A DNA stretch of 64,000 nucleotides, from NCBI RefSeq assembly GCF_052060035.1, contig NZ_JBPOEA010000001.1, positions 124,001 through 188,000 of the forward strand. The letters are read 5' to 3'. Of this stretch, positions 19,501 to 27,966 are shown one piece after another (position 1 is the first letter of the stretch; every line of letters starts with the position of its first letter). This DNA is from Fodinibius sp052060035. GTDB taxonomy: Bacteria; Bacteroidota; Rhodothermia; Balneolales; Balneolaceae. Made by a program: the position numbers and the translations under genes. Under the pieces are notes generated by a model. That model was not told the origin of the DNA, ran no database searches, and worked only from the letters and a program-made list of their open reading frames with translations.

Positions 19501-20355
19501 TCGGTTTTCCTCATCCAGCCGTGTAATATAATGTGTGCCTTTTTCTTTGAACTCTTTAAGCCCCATGATGTAGAGCAGTTCGCGATAAAAGCCTTTATTC
19601 AGCTCATTACTGTCACTGGCAAAGGGCTCTTTAAGCAGATGAGTGGGAGTAAACAGCTTAAACAGCGGCACCAGCTTTTTCTGTTCGTCGCGGCTGAGTT
19701 CTTTCTTATCCAACAGCGAGCGGTAATTGCTGATATCGACCTGTGCTGCTTTAATACTGACATCGAGATCCTTAATAAATTCGGACAGGTGATCGTAGAC
19801 GAATTGCGTGCGGGAGCTTACCTTTTTGTCCTGCCGCCACTGCTCATACCAGTTTTTTAGCTTTTTGGATTCATAAAAATGGCGCTCGAAATCCTGGGCA
19901 TCAAAGATATACCAGTTGTACACATCGGTGATAATGATGTGTTTGATATCGTCGTTGTCATTGTCAATCCGTTCTCGCAGGTAGTAGAGTATGGATTCAT
20001 GGAAAGCTTTACGATTCACCTCATCCCCGGTAATCATTTCGGCTTTGTTGGATGGGCGCTTGGCCTCAATCATTACGCCTACCGAGGACTTCCGCGTCTT
20101 ACCGTTATGGATCGCCAGATCCTGCCGCTCCTTGGTATTGATGTAGTAGTCCTCCTCGAAATTCGTATTGCTGAGGAAGGGCTTGATGAGATTTTTCAGG
20201 TGTTCTTCCGATTCTCCTTCGTCAACGGCATCATCAGCTTGTTTTAATAATTTGAGCAGTCGCTGGCGAAAGGATTCAAATTCGGTTTCGGTGATCGTCT
20301 CTTGGAGAAATGCGTTATCAACGGCTTTTCGTGCGGTAATCGTCTCTGTCTGCAT
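16543..20355 (-). CDS. Type IIG restriction-modification enzyme (Eco57I-like, single chain)
   Basis: The 1270-aa product joins endonuclease, adenine methyltransferase and target recognition in one chain. Residues 70-100 hold a PD-(D/E)xK-type nuclease site (D79, E97, K99 in MIEAK). Methyltransferase motif I, DPAVGSGHF, lies near residue 560 and motif IV, NPPYVR, near 860, which indicates N6-adenine methylation. A charged coiled coil spans about 775-823. A TaqI-like target-recognition domain (GLITGYNKAFVID, then RPVLKGNDIRFY) starts near 1035. No separate specificity or nuclease gene is adjacent, as expected for type IIG. The recognition site cannot be read from sequence. The recognition-domain end is visibly more AT-rich than the rest. 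Confidence 0.9.
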   Translation of the reverse strand: MQTETITARKAVDNAFLQETITETEFESFRQRLLKLLKQADDAVDEGESEEHLKNLIKPFLSNTNFEEDYYINTKERQDLAIHNGKTRKSSVGVMIEAKRPSNKAEMITGDEVNRKAFHESILYYLRERIDNDNDDIKHIIITDVYNWYIFDAQDFERHFYESKKLKNWYEQWRQDKKVSSRTQFVYDHLSEFIKDLDVSIKAAQVDISNYRSLLDKKELSRDEQKKLVPLFKLFTPTHLLKEPFASDSNELNKGFYRELLYIMGLKEFKEKGTHYITRLDEENRQHASLIENTITQLKSMSVLSRIPNHSEYGDDEEEQLFNVAIQLLITWINRILFLKLLEAQLYKYHKEDDRFRFLSHEEIEEYDELNKLFFQVLARKYEERSDRINKHFGHIPYLNSSLFDVSEIEADAIAISALEDNLEMPVYHRSKITDKDGQRLKGESLSTLEYLLRFLDAYNFNTEGTAEVQKEAKTLINASVLGRIFEKINGYKDGSFFTPGYITEYMCRETIRRAVVQKFNESYEDWDCESIEEVASKIARHEIPYPEANEIVNSITICDPAVGSGHFLVSALNELIAIKNDLRIFVDEDNNRFRDVDISVDNDELSIAWGTDPFFEYRVTSDWKESGHIERSVGSDTQRLQKALFREKNILIENCLFGVDINPNSVNICRLRLWIELLKHAYYRKDTDYQALEVLPNIDINIKQGNSLVSRFELDADLSQILANNDDLTIEDYKQAVRSYKETGDRADKRALKEQISSIKESFSVGLKELHPVRQKLKKQREVLIKEEAKLDLFEGDKKSKKEQKKIKKTKKNIDKLEEELEELENASFYDQAFEWRFEFPEVLDEDGNFAGFDTVIGNPPYVRQEELGEFKEYLKAHYKVYNGTADIYTYFFELGHSILKDHGWFSMITSNKFMRTNYGENLRNYLSELKQISQIIDFGELPVFSEAATFPAIFLTQNRKIETQAFDFMQVKDLDSQNFQDRITNGLATLDNRSISGSNWSLAEPIELDIIDKMREKGTELLEYVGTEIYRGLITGYNKAFVIDEEKKDELIKEDAKSKEIIRPVLKGNDIRFYRTAFKDLYLIVTKIGTDIDRYPAVKNYLDQYKDRLKKRYDQGDHYWELRACDYYDEFEKPKIIYPDIAKERRFTLDTKGHYLTNTAYFIPSNNRYVLGILNSKLVFNYYKRVSSVLGDPDKGGRMRWFRQHVSGIPIADTDYEVKEKIESNVDQILTAKKNNADTSELDEEIDQLVYELYGLTDEEIAIVEESV

Positions 20356-20655
20356 GCTTTACTTGTTCACTAACCAACATTTTGTTTGCCCTCATTCTAA
20401 GGACTGGCAGGGGAACAAGCAACATTGAGATTCCGGGCTTAATAGAAGGAGGGAGGTCCTTCTATTCGTGTAGATTATCAGCTGATATTCTTCCCGTTAA
20501 TCGTACCCAATTTATTTCTATCTGCGTTGGCGATTATCTCTGGTACTAATAATCTTTATCCACAATTTAATTGCGGTTAAGCCAATGACTGAATATGAAA
20601 TGATTTTATTGCAGAGATACCAACGGTAAGGTAGCCAATGTATATCGATCACGTA
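20356..20655. other. Intergenic stretch without a recognised gene
   Basis: About 300 bases between the restriction enzyme start and the DUF3147 gene, both read leftward. It should contain the restriction gene promoter. No RNA gene, repeat or convincing hairpin was seen. Confidence 0.4.
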
Positions 20656-21012
20656 CTACGGAATAAGTGTTACACCAAAATTTTCCGCAATGAAAGCAGT
20701 GATAACAAAACAAACATTGGTAATCCCAGCACAAGCGCCGAGCGACCACCAGAAGTTTATGCCGTTCTTTAATAGTACCGGCATAGCCAGAAACATCGGC
20801 AGGGTAGGGATAACATACCAAAAGGTATAAAAGGCGTGATTGCTTATCTTTTCGTCTCCCTGTCCTTCGATATACAGCCAGATCATCACCATAATGGTAA
20901 CAAAGGGAAGGGAAGCCAAGAGCGCCCCCAACCGGTCGGTTCTCTTGGCCACTTCCGAAACCAAGACTATGATAAAAGCGGTCACCGCGTATTTAAGAAT
21001 GAGAAATTTCAT
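20656..21012 (-). CDS. DUF3147-family small membrane protein
   Basis: The 118-aa product has four hydrophobic segments and matches DUF3147: an N-terminal TAFIIVLVSEVAKRTDRLGAL, split here as TAFIIVLVSEVAKR at 11-24 and TDRLGALLASLPF at 25-37, then WYVIPTLPMF and a final helix. The family is an inner-membrane protein of unknown role. It lies 15 bases after the RND pump gene in the same direction, so it is probably the last gene of the metal-efflux operon. A helper role in efflux is only an inference from position. Confidence 0.82.
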   Translation of the reverse strand: MKFLILKYAVTAFIIVLVSEVAKRTDRLGALLASLPFVTIMVMIWLYIEGQGDEKISNHAFYTFWYVIPTLPMFLAMPVLLKNGINFWWSLGACAGITNVCFVITAFIAENFGVTLIP

Positions 21013-21027
21013 AATCTTGGTGTTTTT

Positions 21028-24000
21028 TTAGTCTGCAATTTTCGCTTCACTGTTCTCAAATTGAGCCAGCAGGGCAGGAATCACAATCATATTAAGCAAA
21101 GTGGAGCTAATAAGTCCACCCAGAATAACCTGTGCCATAGGCGACTGTATCTCATTGCCCGGTTCACCGGCCGCCAGTGCCAGTGGAATGAGGGCCAGTC
21201 CCGCGGTGAGGGCTGTCATCAGGATCGGATTGAGCCGTTCCATCGCACCCTGACGTATAGCCTCCATAAAGGATTTACCCACCTGCCAACGCAGATACTG
21301 GTAATGCGAAACAATTAATATTCCGTTTCGGGTGGCAATACCGAAGAGCGTAATAAATCCAACCAGAGAAGCAATGGATACAATACCGCTGGAGAACCAT
21401 ACGATAAAGATCCCACCGATCAGGGCAAAGGGCAGGTTCACCATCACCAGCAAAGCCGTTTTCAGGGAGCTGAACTCCAGGTACAACAGCAAATAAATGA
21501 GCAGGATGGCAACGATACTCAGTAGCGAAATGGTACGCGTAGCCTGGGCCTGGCTTTCAAACTGTCCGCCATATTCCACAAAGTATCCCTGTGGAAAATT
21601 AATATTCTCAGCTATGTTAGCACTGATGGCGTTTACCGTACCGCGCAGGTCGCGCCCGGCCACGTTGGCCGAAACCACAATTTTGCGCTGTACGTTTTCG
21701 CGGCTGATGGTGTTGGGACCACTGCGCGACTTTATGCTGGCCAGCTCTGATAGCGGAACCACCGTTCCATCGCTAAGCGTTAGATTGGCATTTCGTACGG
21801 CCTTAATACTGCCGCGGTGTGCTTCGTCGTAGCGGACCATCAGGTCGAACAAACGATCGCCTTCGATAATCTGCGAGACGGTTTCACCGGCAAAGGCTAC
21901 GTCTATCTTCTCCGATAGGTCGCCCATGTTCATTCCATAACGCGCCAGCGCCCGGCGGTCGGGACGAATCTGGATTTGTGGGACGTTCTGCTGCTGTTCG
22001 ACCGAGAGATCCACAACGCCTTCGACATCCTCCATCTGGCCCCGAACTTCCTCAGCCAAGGTCCGTAGTCGATACAGATCTGTACCGAAGATCTTTACGG
22101 CAATATTGGCGCGTGTCCCTGAGAGCATGTGGTCAATGCGGTGGCCAAGAGGCTGGCCGATCGTGATATTCGTACCCGAAACCACACTTAAATCAGCTCT
22201 CAGCTCTTCCAAGACATGCTCCTTGGTTGTGCCTTCGGGGATATCCAGGTTCACATTAATTTCCGAGGCGTTAACTCCCTGGGCATGCTCAGACATTTCT
22301 GCTCGGCCTGTCCTGCGTGCGGTACTTGTGACCGCGGGGTGATCCAACAATATATTCTCTATCCGTTGGCCTATTTCGTTGGATTCATCCAGCCCGGTGC
22401 CCGGAATAGTGACGGCGCTGATTACCAGGGTGCCTTCATTAAACTCGGGCAGAAAAGAACTTCCCAGGTACGGTACTATAACCAACGTCCCCAAGAACAA
22501 GACCAGCGTACCGGTCAGCACGCTTTTCTTGTAGTGGAGAACGCTATCCAGTACGCGATGATACCCCGATTTGAGTTTCTTGGTGAACCAGCTTTCTTCC
22601 AATTTGCCTTTTGATGCCTGACCGGGCAACAGGTAGTAACACAGCACCGGGGTTACCGTCATGGCGATAACCAGAGAGGCCCCGATGGATACAATGTAGG
22701 ATAGCCCCAGTGGTTTCAGCATGCGTCCCTGCAACCCGCTTAAAAAGAAGAGCGGGATAAAGACGATCATGATGATCAGCGTGGCATTAATGATGGAGGT
22801 CCGTATCTCTTTGGATCCTTCAAACACCACTTGCATGGCCGACTTTTGCTCCGCCTGCGGAAGCTTGGCGTTTTCCCGAAGCCGCCTGAACACGTTCTCA
22901 ACATCAATGATCGCATCATCTACAATTACCCCGATGGCAATAGCCATCCCGCCCAAGGTCATGGTGTTGATGGTGATATCGAAAAACTTGAGTACGAACA
23001 CCGAGGTAATGAGCGCCAGCGGTATGGCTGTGAGGGAAATCATCGTCGTACGGATATTAGCCAGGAAAAGCAGCAGAATAATGACTACCAGAATAGCTCC
23101 ATCCCGCAGGGCTTCAATGACGTTATCAATGGCCAGATTGATGAAATCTGCCTGACGAAAAATATGGGTGTTGATCGTAAATCCTTCGGGCAGATTCTGC
23201 TCAATCTGTGCCAGCGTTTCATCGACCCGATTCGTTAGCTCGAGCGTATTGGTATCCGGCTGTTTCTTGATGGAAATAATTACGGCCTGCTTACCATTGA
23301 CGGAGGCATCCCCTATCTTTTGGGCAGCAGCAATTTTTACCTCGGCTACATCACCGATGGTAATGGGTTGATTATTGCGTTTGGCCACCACCGATTGCCT
23401 GATATCTTCCAGCGAATGAGCCCGCCCAATACCGCGAATGGTATATTGCTGGCTGTATTCCTGAAAGAAACCTCCCGAAAAGTTTTCGTTGGAGGATTCG
23501 GTGGCTTCCATCACTTGGTCCAGGGTTAGGTCGTAGGCTTTCAGTTTGTCGGGATTCACGCGGACCTGGTATTGCTTTAGTCCGCCTCCTATGGGGACGA
23601 CCTGGGCCACCCCGGGAATCGCCAGCAGGCGTTGCCGGATTTCCCAGTCGGCAGCGGTACGTATTTCCAGCTCCGAATGCCGGTCGCTTTCAACGCTCAC
23701 CAACATAATTTCTCCCATAATGGAGGAGATAGGCGCCATCACTGGCGGTGGCACTTCTTCCGGCAAACGGTTACTCACCATGGAGAGTTTTTCGTTGACG
23801 ATTTGGCGGGCCTGGTAGATATCAGTACCCCATTCGAATTCCACCCAGACGATGGAAAATCCTTTGGAGGTAGCCGAACGCACCCGTCGCACGCCGCTGG
23901 CACCGTTGGTTGCCGTTTCAATCGGCAGGGTTACGAGCTGTTCCACTTCCTCGGGGGCCATCCCATGTGCTTCGGTCATCACCGTAACGGTTGGGGCCGT

Positions 24001-24126
24001 CAGATCGGGGAATACGTCCACGGGCATGTTGATGACCACATACGCACCGGCAAAGAATAAAACGATAGAGGTTACGACGACAACGAGTCGCTGCCTCAGT
24101 GATCCTTTAATAATCGCATCTAACAT
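21028..24126 (-). CDS. Heavy-metal RND efflux pump (CzcA/CusA family permease)
   Basis: The 1032-aa product has the RND layout: N-terminal span with DVFPDLTAPTV, a first large periplasmic loop, a six-span bundle, a second loop, and a second bundle. The transmembrane-4 proton-relay motif reads AIGVIVDDAIIDVEN near residue 400-415, with a VDD pair characteristic of the heavy-metal efflux branch, not the drug branch. It would export a metal cation with a periplasmic adaptor and outer-membrane channel. All three parts are present in this operon. The exact metal cannot be decided from the motif; the His-rich partners suggest Zn, Co, Ni or Cu. Confidence 0.93.
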   Translation of the reverse strand: MLDAIIKGSLRQRLVVVVTSIVLFFAGAYVVINMPVDVFPDLTAPTVTVMTEAHGMAPEEVEQLVTLPIETATNGASGVRRVRSATSKGFSIVWVEFEWGTDIYQARQIVNEKLSMVSNRLPEEVPPPVMAPISSIMGEIMLVSVESDRHSELEIRTAADWEIRQRLLAIPGVAQVVPIGGGLKQYQVRVNPDKLKAYDLTLDQVMEATESSNENFSGGFFQEYSQQYTIRGIGRAHSLEDIRQSVVAKRNNQPITIGDVAEVKIAAAQKIGDASVNGKQAVIISIKKQPDTNTLELTNRVDETLAQIEQNLPEGFTINTHIFRQADFINLAIDNVIEALRDGAILVVIILLLFLANIRTTMISLTAIPLALITSVFVLKFFDITINTMTLGGMAIAIGVIVDDAIIDVENVFRRLRENAKLPQAEQKSAMQVVFEGSKEIRTSIINATLIIMIVFIPLFFLSGLQGRMLKPLGLSYIVSIGASLVIAMTVTPVLCYYLLPGQASKGKLEESWFTKKLKSGYHRVLDSVLHYKKSVLTGTLVLFLGTLVIVPYLGSSFLPEFNEGTLVISAVTIPGTGLDESNEIGQRIENILLDHPAVTSTARRTGRAEMSEHAQGVNASEINVNLDIPEGTTKEHVLEELRADLSVVSGTNITIGQPLGHRIDHMLSGTRANIAVKIFGTDLYRLRTLAEEVRGQMEDVEGVVDLSVEQQQNVPQIQIRPDRRALARYGMNMGDLSEKIDVAFAGETVSQIIEGDRLFDLMVRYDEAHRGSIKAVRNANLTLSDGTVVPLSELASIKSRSGPNTISRENVQRKIVVSANVAGRDLRGTVNAISANIAENINFPQGYFVEYGGQFESQAQATRTISLLSIVAILLIYLLLYLEFSSLKTALLVMVNLPFALIGGIFIVWFSSGIVSIASLVGFITLFGIATRNGILIVSHYQYLRWQVGKSFMEAIRQGAMERLNPILMTALTAGLALIPLALAAGEPGNEIQSPMAQVILGGLISSTLLNMIVIPALLAQFENSEAKIAD

Positions 24127-24171
24127 ATTTAGTCTGTTTGATAAATTTTGAATTTCTAAGCGTATTTAGCC

Positions 24172-24303
24172 TGCATTTCTCACCAAGAAATTTGATTATC
24201 AGCAAGGCGAAGGTAAAATTGCCGCGGAAACGTACCGCAGTACGTTGAGCACACTATTTTCCCCTTAACGTAGCTGAGGAACAAATTTCGTAGTGGGTTG
24301 CAC
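24172..24303. repeat. About 130-bp imperfect palindrome (MITE- or REP-like element)
   Basis: The whole stretch can fold on itself. The left arm (TGCA at 24172, GAAATTTG near 24187, TCAGC, AAGG, AAAAT) reappears inverted in the right arm (ATTTTCC near 24256, GCTGA, CAAATTTC near 24282, TGCA at 24300). The centre is a perfect AACGTAC-CGCA-GTACGTT hairpin at about 24229-24246. The arms are similar but not identical, with a few bulges. It lies in the 273-base gap between adaptor and pump genes. This size and shape suggest a miniature mobile repeat or a structured RNA; no terminal duplication was established. Confidence 0.6.
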
Positions 24304-24399
24304 ATCGTTCTATTTTTTTTTGCTGTTAAATATTGATGCAAGTTTATGTGATCCATAAGGATACAACGTTAAACCATAAATATTTGTGAGAAGTACAGG

Positions 24400-26064
24400 T
24401 TAGTGGGAGTGCCCGTGGGATGGCGCCTCGGACGAGAGCGAAGCCAGTTTCACCTGGTAGGCATTCTTGGTCACCACATGTTCTCCACCTTGCAGTCCGG
24501 AGGTGATCTCCACCCATCCGCGATGTTCAATGCCGGTCGTAACACGCTGTTTCCGGAAGGATTCCCCGGAGACATGGACATATACGTTGTAGTTTCCTTC
24601 TTCTTCAATTAACGCGGATTGCGGGATTGCCAGAACATTTTCTTGGGTATTGGTATTGATGTGCACTGTGGAAAACATGCCCAGTGGGAGTCCGTTTTTG
24701 GTATTGTCGAGCTCATAAATCAGGGACAATGTTCGACTCTGCGGATCGATGCTATTGGTACGACTGATTAACCGTCCATCCAGCTCACCAACTTCATACA
24801 GTCGGTCATTACCCTGCACCCGGAAGGCCGCTTGACTGGCATGGGCAATACGACTTTGCTGCGCAGCCGGAACGTTAGCCTTCAGCCATACTTTGGAGGC
24901 ATCCGCTATGCGGTACAATGGTTGTCCGGCCTCAACCTGCATGCCGGGGGTGACAAAAGATTCAACGATCGTACCATTAATCGGAGCTTTGAGTGCAAAC
25001 CGGTAGGATTCGATTGATTCGCCGTAGCCTTCAATGGCAGCGGTATCCACCTGAATTACCTCATTAATGGTCTGGTAGCGCGTCAACGCCTGTCGGTACT
25101 CGATGCGAGCCTTCTGCAATTCAGTTTGCGGGATGGCTTCCTTTTTATACAAGCGCCCGGAGCGATCCAGGTTGGACTTGGCCAGTTCTAACTCCGATTG
25201 TGCGTTAATAAATTGCTGCGCGTAATTTTCCCCGCCTGCCGATTGAATAGCCGGATTCAATACCGCAAGGGACGTCCCTTTTTGCAACTGTTGTCCAATA
25301 ATCGGCAAGTTTCCATTCTGGCTGGACAGGATGATGCCTGAAAAGGGTGCAGAAACGACGGCCTGTCTATTCTGCGCAGCCATAATTTCTCCGGTGGCGT
25401 CTACGGTTTGCGTAAGTGTTCGCCGGTGCACCTCTTGGGTACCAAAGGGAATATCCCACTGCTGCTCTTTTAGAAAAGTAATCAGATTGGGATCTTCCTC
25501 GGCATGAGTTTGAGGAATTTCATCAGCCGAATTATACACTGGGATACCCTCTACTTGTATGGTGTCATTCACCATACCGTAAATCTCGATGGTTAAATCA
25601 TAACGACCAGCCTGATAAAAGGTAACATCCGGACCGTAAATGCCGGGCACCTGTACCTCGGTTTCTTCTACCGATACCTCGGCACCATTATCCGAACGGA
25701 AGGTAAAGTACACCTCGGAGTTGGCAATAGGGCTGAAATCAGAAAGCCGGGTTAGATGCACCGCAAAGGTAGCCTGTTGGCCAACGATAATTTCAGGATA
25801 TTCCATAAAGAGTTCGGTCTCGTCGGTCCATTGGGTCACGGCGCCACTACCTTCTCGCGGCAAACTATTACTCTGAGAAGTGGACTCCTCACCATCTTGG
25901 TGCTGTTCTTCATCCTGTCCGGGTGTATGTTCCTGTTGGGTTTGTTCGGTCGGTTGCTGGTGACTGTGGTCGGCCTCTTCGCCGTGACTGTGACCTTCAT
26001 CAGAACCACAACCAGTTAGCAACAAAGCGGCTGATATTAATAAGAGAATCGTTAAACGCTTCAT
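24400..26064 (-). CDS. RND periplasmic adaptor (CusB/CzcB-like) with His-rich ends
   Basis: The 554-aa product is a lipoprotein (LLLTGC, Cys at 19). It continues with a His/Glu-rich stretch (GHSHGEEADHSHQQ), an Ig-like domain (about residues 85-180), and then the membrane-fusion part: a barrel and lipoyl half (VVSAPFSGIILS), an alpha hairpin near 280-350, a second lipoyl half (ALKAPINGTIVE) and a beta-barrel. The C-terminus ends SHGHSH. Adaptors of this family join the pump to the outer-membrane channel and may hand metal ions over. Both tails are rich in His, which suggests binding of Zn, Co, Ni or Cu. It lies upstream of the pump in the same direction. Confidence 0.92.
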   Translation of the reverse strand: MKRLTILLLISAALLLTGCGSDEGHSHGEEADHSHQQPTEQTQQEHTPGQDEEQHQDGEESTSQSNSLPREGSGAVTQWTDETELFMEYPEIIVGQQATFAVHLTRLSDFSPIANSEVYFTFRSDNGAEVSVEETEVQVPGIYGPDVTFYQAGRYDLTIEIYGMVNDTIQVEGIPVYNSADEIPQTHAEEDPNLITFLKEQQWDIPFGTQEVHRRTLTQTVDATGEIMAAQNRQAVVSAPFSGIILSSQNGNLPIIGQQLQKGTSLAVLNPAIQSAGGENYAQQFINAQSELELAKSNLDRSGRLYKKEAIPQTELQKARIEYRQALTRYQTINEVIQVDTAAIEGYGESIESYRFALKAPINGTIVESFVTPGMQVEAGQPLYRIADASKVWLKANVPAAQQSRIAHASQAAFRVQGNDRLYEVGELDGRLISRTNSIDPQSRTLSLIYELDNTKNGLPLGMFSTVHINTNTQENVLAIPQSALIEEEGNYNVYVHVSGESFRKQRVTTGIEHRGWVEITSGLQGGEHVVTKNAYQVKLASLSSEAPSHGHSH

Positions 26065-26109
26065 GAACTTTGTTTTTTTTAAGTTAAAGTAATGCTTCGC
26101 GGTAAGACG

Positions 26110-26664
26110 TTAGTGTTGATGGTCGCCGTCTTCACCATGGTTATGGTCGCTGTTCCCCATTTCGGAATGAGCATTCCAACGGTCGAATGTTTCCCCGTCA
26201 GCATCCAATTCAACCGAATGGCTTTCTCCGGCCGCAAGATCTACGGGGTTGGTAGGACCAAGGTCGGTTCCGTTTGATAATGCAACTCCAACCGATACCG
26301 CTGGCAGGGCATCTTGGGTCGTGTTTTCAATCGTGCCATTGAAAGATTCAGATTCGCTGTCGTACGACAGGGTCAGGCGAACTCCTTTTCGAACTTGCTC
26401 GTAGGTTTCATCAAGACCCAACATCGCGTCAGAGGTTTCTCCTTCATGGCTATGCGCATTTTCACCGGAATGCTCTTCTTCCGCCTCCGAGTGCTCATGC
26501 TCCTCCTCAGATTCATGCTGATGATTTGTTTCTGTACCGTCAGCATGCTGTTCGGTTTCGTGAGTATGTGTATCCTCTCCGTGGCTGTGTCCGGAATCGT
26601 CCGAGCCACATCCTGTTATCGTTAAACCTGCTGCGATTGAGAGAATAAGAAGTAAGCGTTTCAT
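26110..26664 (-). CDS. His-rich metal-binding lipoprotein in the efflux operon
   Basis: Started at the ATG at 26662-26664, the product has 184 aa. The lipobox is LTITGC, almost the same leader as the adaptor gene downstream. Residues about 24-80 are extremely rich in His, Glu and Asp (HSHGEDTHTHETEQHADG), followed by a small beta domain and a C-terminal GEDGDHQH. A metal buffer or periplasmic metal chaperone is the natural reading. The domain has features of FixH/YtkA-like beta folds but no firm family. The start lies 4 bases after the TolC-like stop, so the genes are coupled. A longer upstream start at 26721 would add a leader without signal features. Confidence 0.8.
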   Translation of the reverse strand: MKRLLLILSIAAGLTITGCGSDDSGHSHGEDTHTHETEQHADGTETNHQHESEEEHEHSEAEEEHSGENAHSHEGETSDAMLGLDETYEQVRKGVRLTLSYDSESESFNGTIENTTQDALPAVSVGVALSNGTDLGPTNPVDLAAGESHSVELDADGETFDRWNAHSEMGNSDHNHGEDGDHQH

Positions 26665-26668
26665 GGTA

Positions 26669-27904
26669 TTAGCTGTTTTGAGAGTTAAAAATTCGTCCTG
26701 CGGATTGTACGTCCAATTCAAAAAGGGCCTGGTTATAGTCGGATATGGTTTCGTAGATCATGGTTTGTCCATCGACGTAAGCCTGTGTCGCATCGAGGAG
26801 TTCAACCAACGAATACCGTCCCTGCTGATAGGCTGCCCGGGCCGCCTCCAACATCGATGGGTCCATCGTATCTTGCATCAACCTCCATTGCTCCAATACG
26901 AGTCCCACTCGCTCGTAAGCCGTTGATACCTGGTTGCGGACCGCCTGCTGCTTTAAGGTCAGTTCGGTCTGTCGCGACCGCGTTTGGGCTCGGGTGATTG
27001 TTACATTGCCCCGATTCCGGTTGAATATGGGAAGCTTTATAGAGCCGCCGATCACAAATCCTTCGGCGCCATCCGACTGATTTTTATAGCCGAAATTAAC
27101 GTTCAGATCGGGCAATCGTTCCCTTTTTTCAACCTTGTATTGCAGGTCAGAAGCATCAACCATTTGCTCTAAAGCAACAAGATCAGATCGGTTGGCAAGG
27201 GCATATTGAATGAGAGTTTGCTCCTGTACATTGATAGGCTCTATCGTCAAGCTATCTGCAGGTTGGATCTGAGTATCCAGTTCTTCTCTCGAAAACAAGT
27301 AGGTGGCCAGCTGATTGCCTGCCTGCTTACGGTTAAGCCGAACCTGATCCCGTTGCTTTCGGTATCGGCTGAGCTCTACGTTAAATCGCTGCACTTGCAG
27401 CCCGGAGAACGTACCCTCGGCTTCACGCGCCTTTGCTGAAGAACGTGCTTTGCGTATAACGTCCAGCGCTTGGTTATAGATTTTCAGTTTTTGTGAGTGC
27501 TGCCAGTATTCGGCATACAAGGATTTTACCTGCCGGATCAACTGTAGCCGATCATACTCAAATTGAAGCTCCGCCGCCTTTTGTGATTTGGAAGCGCTTT
27601 TGTTGCGCAAAAAAGGTTGACCTAATAGTTCAATGGGTTGCGATAGCATATAGGTCGTTTCCTCGTAATCGACCGTGCCGGCATTTAACTGTTCTCGATT
27701 GATACTGACTTCAGGGTTGGGATATGCCTTGTACCGGATCGCTTCTCCCTGCTTGCGCAACTGGTCATATCGGGCAAGCTCCTGCTGTAGGCTGTTTTGA
27801 TTGAAAAGTTCGACGGCTTCATCAAGCGTAATAGATGTTGATTGTGCATGGACCATCACTGGAAATAATACCAGCAATAGAGTCCACCGTATATACCTTG
27901 TCAT
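26669..27904 (-). CDS. TolC-family outer-membrane channel of the metal efflux system
   Basis: The 411-aa product has a signal peptide (ending VHAQS) and the two-repeat helical pattern of outer-membrane efflux proteins: SITLDEAVELFNQNS at about 23-37 and a second repeat with ALANRSDLVALEQ near residue 225. The conserved GxxSLVELLDA-type segment (GRYSLVELLDATQAY) is near residue 362. It would form the trimeric exit duct for the RND pump and adaptor encoded downstream. It resembles CusC/CzcC in size. It is the second gene of the operon. Confidence 0.9.
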   Translation of the reverse strand: MTRYIRWTLLLVLFPVMVHAQSTSITLDEAVELFNQNSLQQELARYDQLRKQGEAIRYKAYPNPEVSINREQLNAGTVDYEETTYMLSQPIELLGQPFLRNKSASKSQKAAELQFEYDRLQLIRQVKSLYAEYWQHSQKLKIYNQALDVIRKARSSAKAREAEGTFSGLQVQRFNVELSRYRKQRDQVRLNRKQAGNQLATYLFSREELDTQIQPADSLTIEPINVQEQTLIQYALANRSDLVALEQMVDASDLQYKVEKRERLPDLNVNFGYKNQSDGAEGFVIGGSIKLPIFNRNRGNVTITRAQTRSRQTELTLKQQAVRNQVSTAYERVGLVLEQWRLMQDTMDPSMLEAARAAYQQGRYSLVELLDATQAYVDGQTMIYETISDYNQALFELDVQSAGRIFNSQNS

Positions 27905-27966
27905 GGTGGGTAAATTGTTGTTTAAATAATACAGTTAGGAAAGGGAAGTCCTTAAATAAGGGAAAG

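Noticed and set aside
16543..20355. Possible PglX of a BREX or other defence island
   Set aside because: No BrxA, BrxB, BrxC, PglZ or Lon-like neighbour is present, and an N-terminal PD-(D/E)xK site makes a stand-alone type IIG enzyme more likely.
20836..21318. 160-residue plus-strand ORF opposite the DUF3147 and pump genes
   Set aside because: It is the antisense shadow of two well-supported genes and has no family features.
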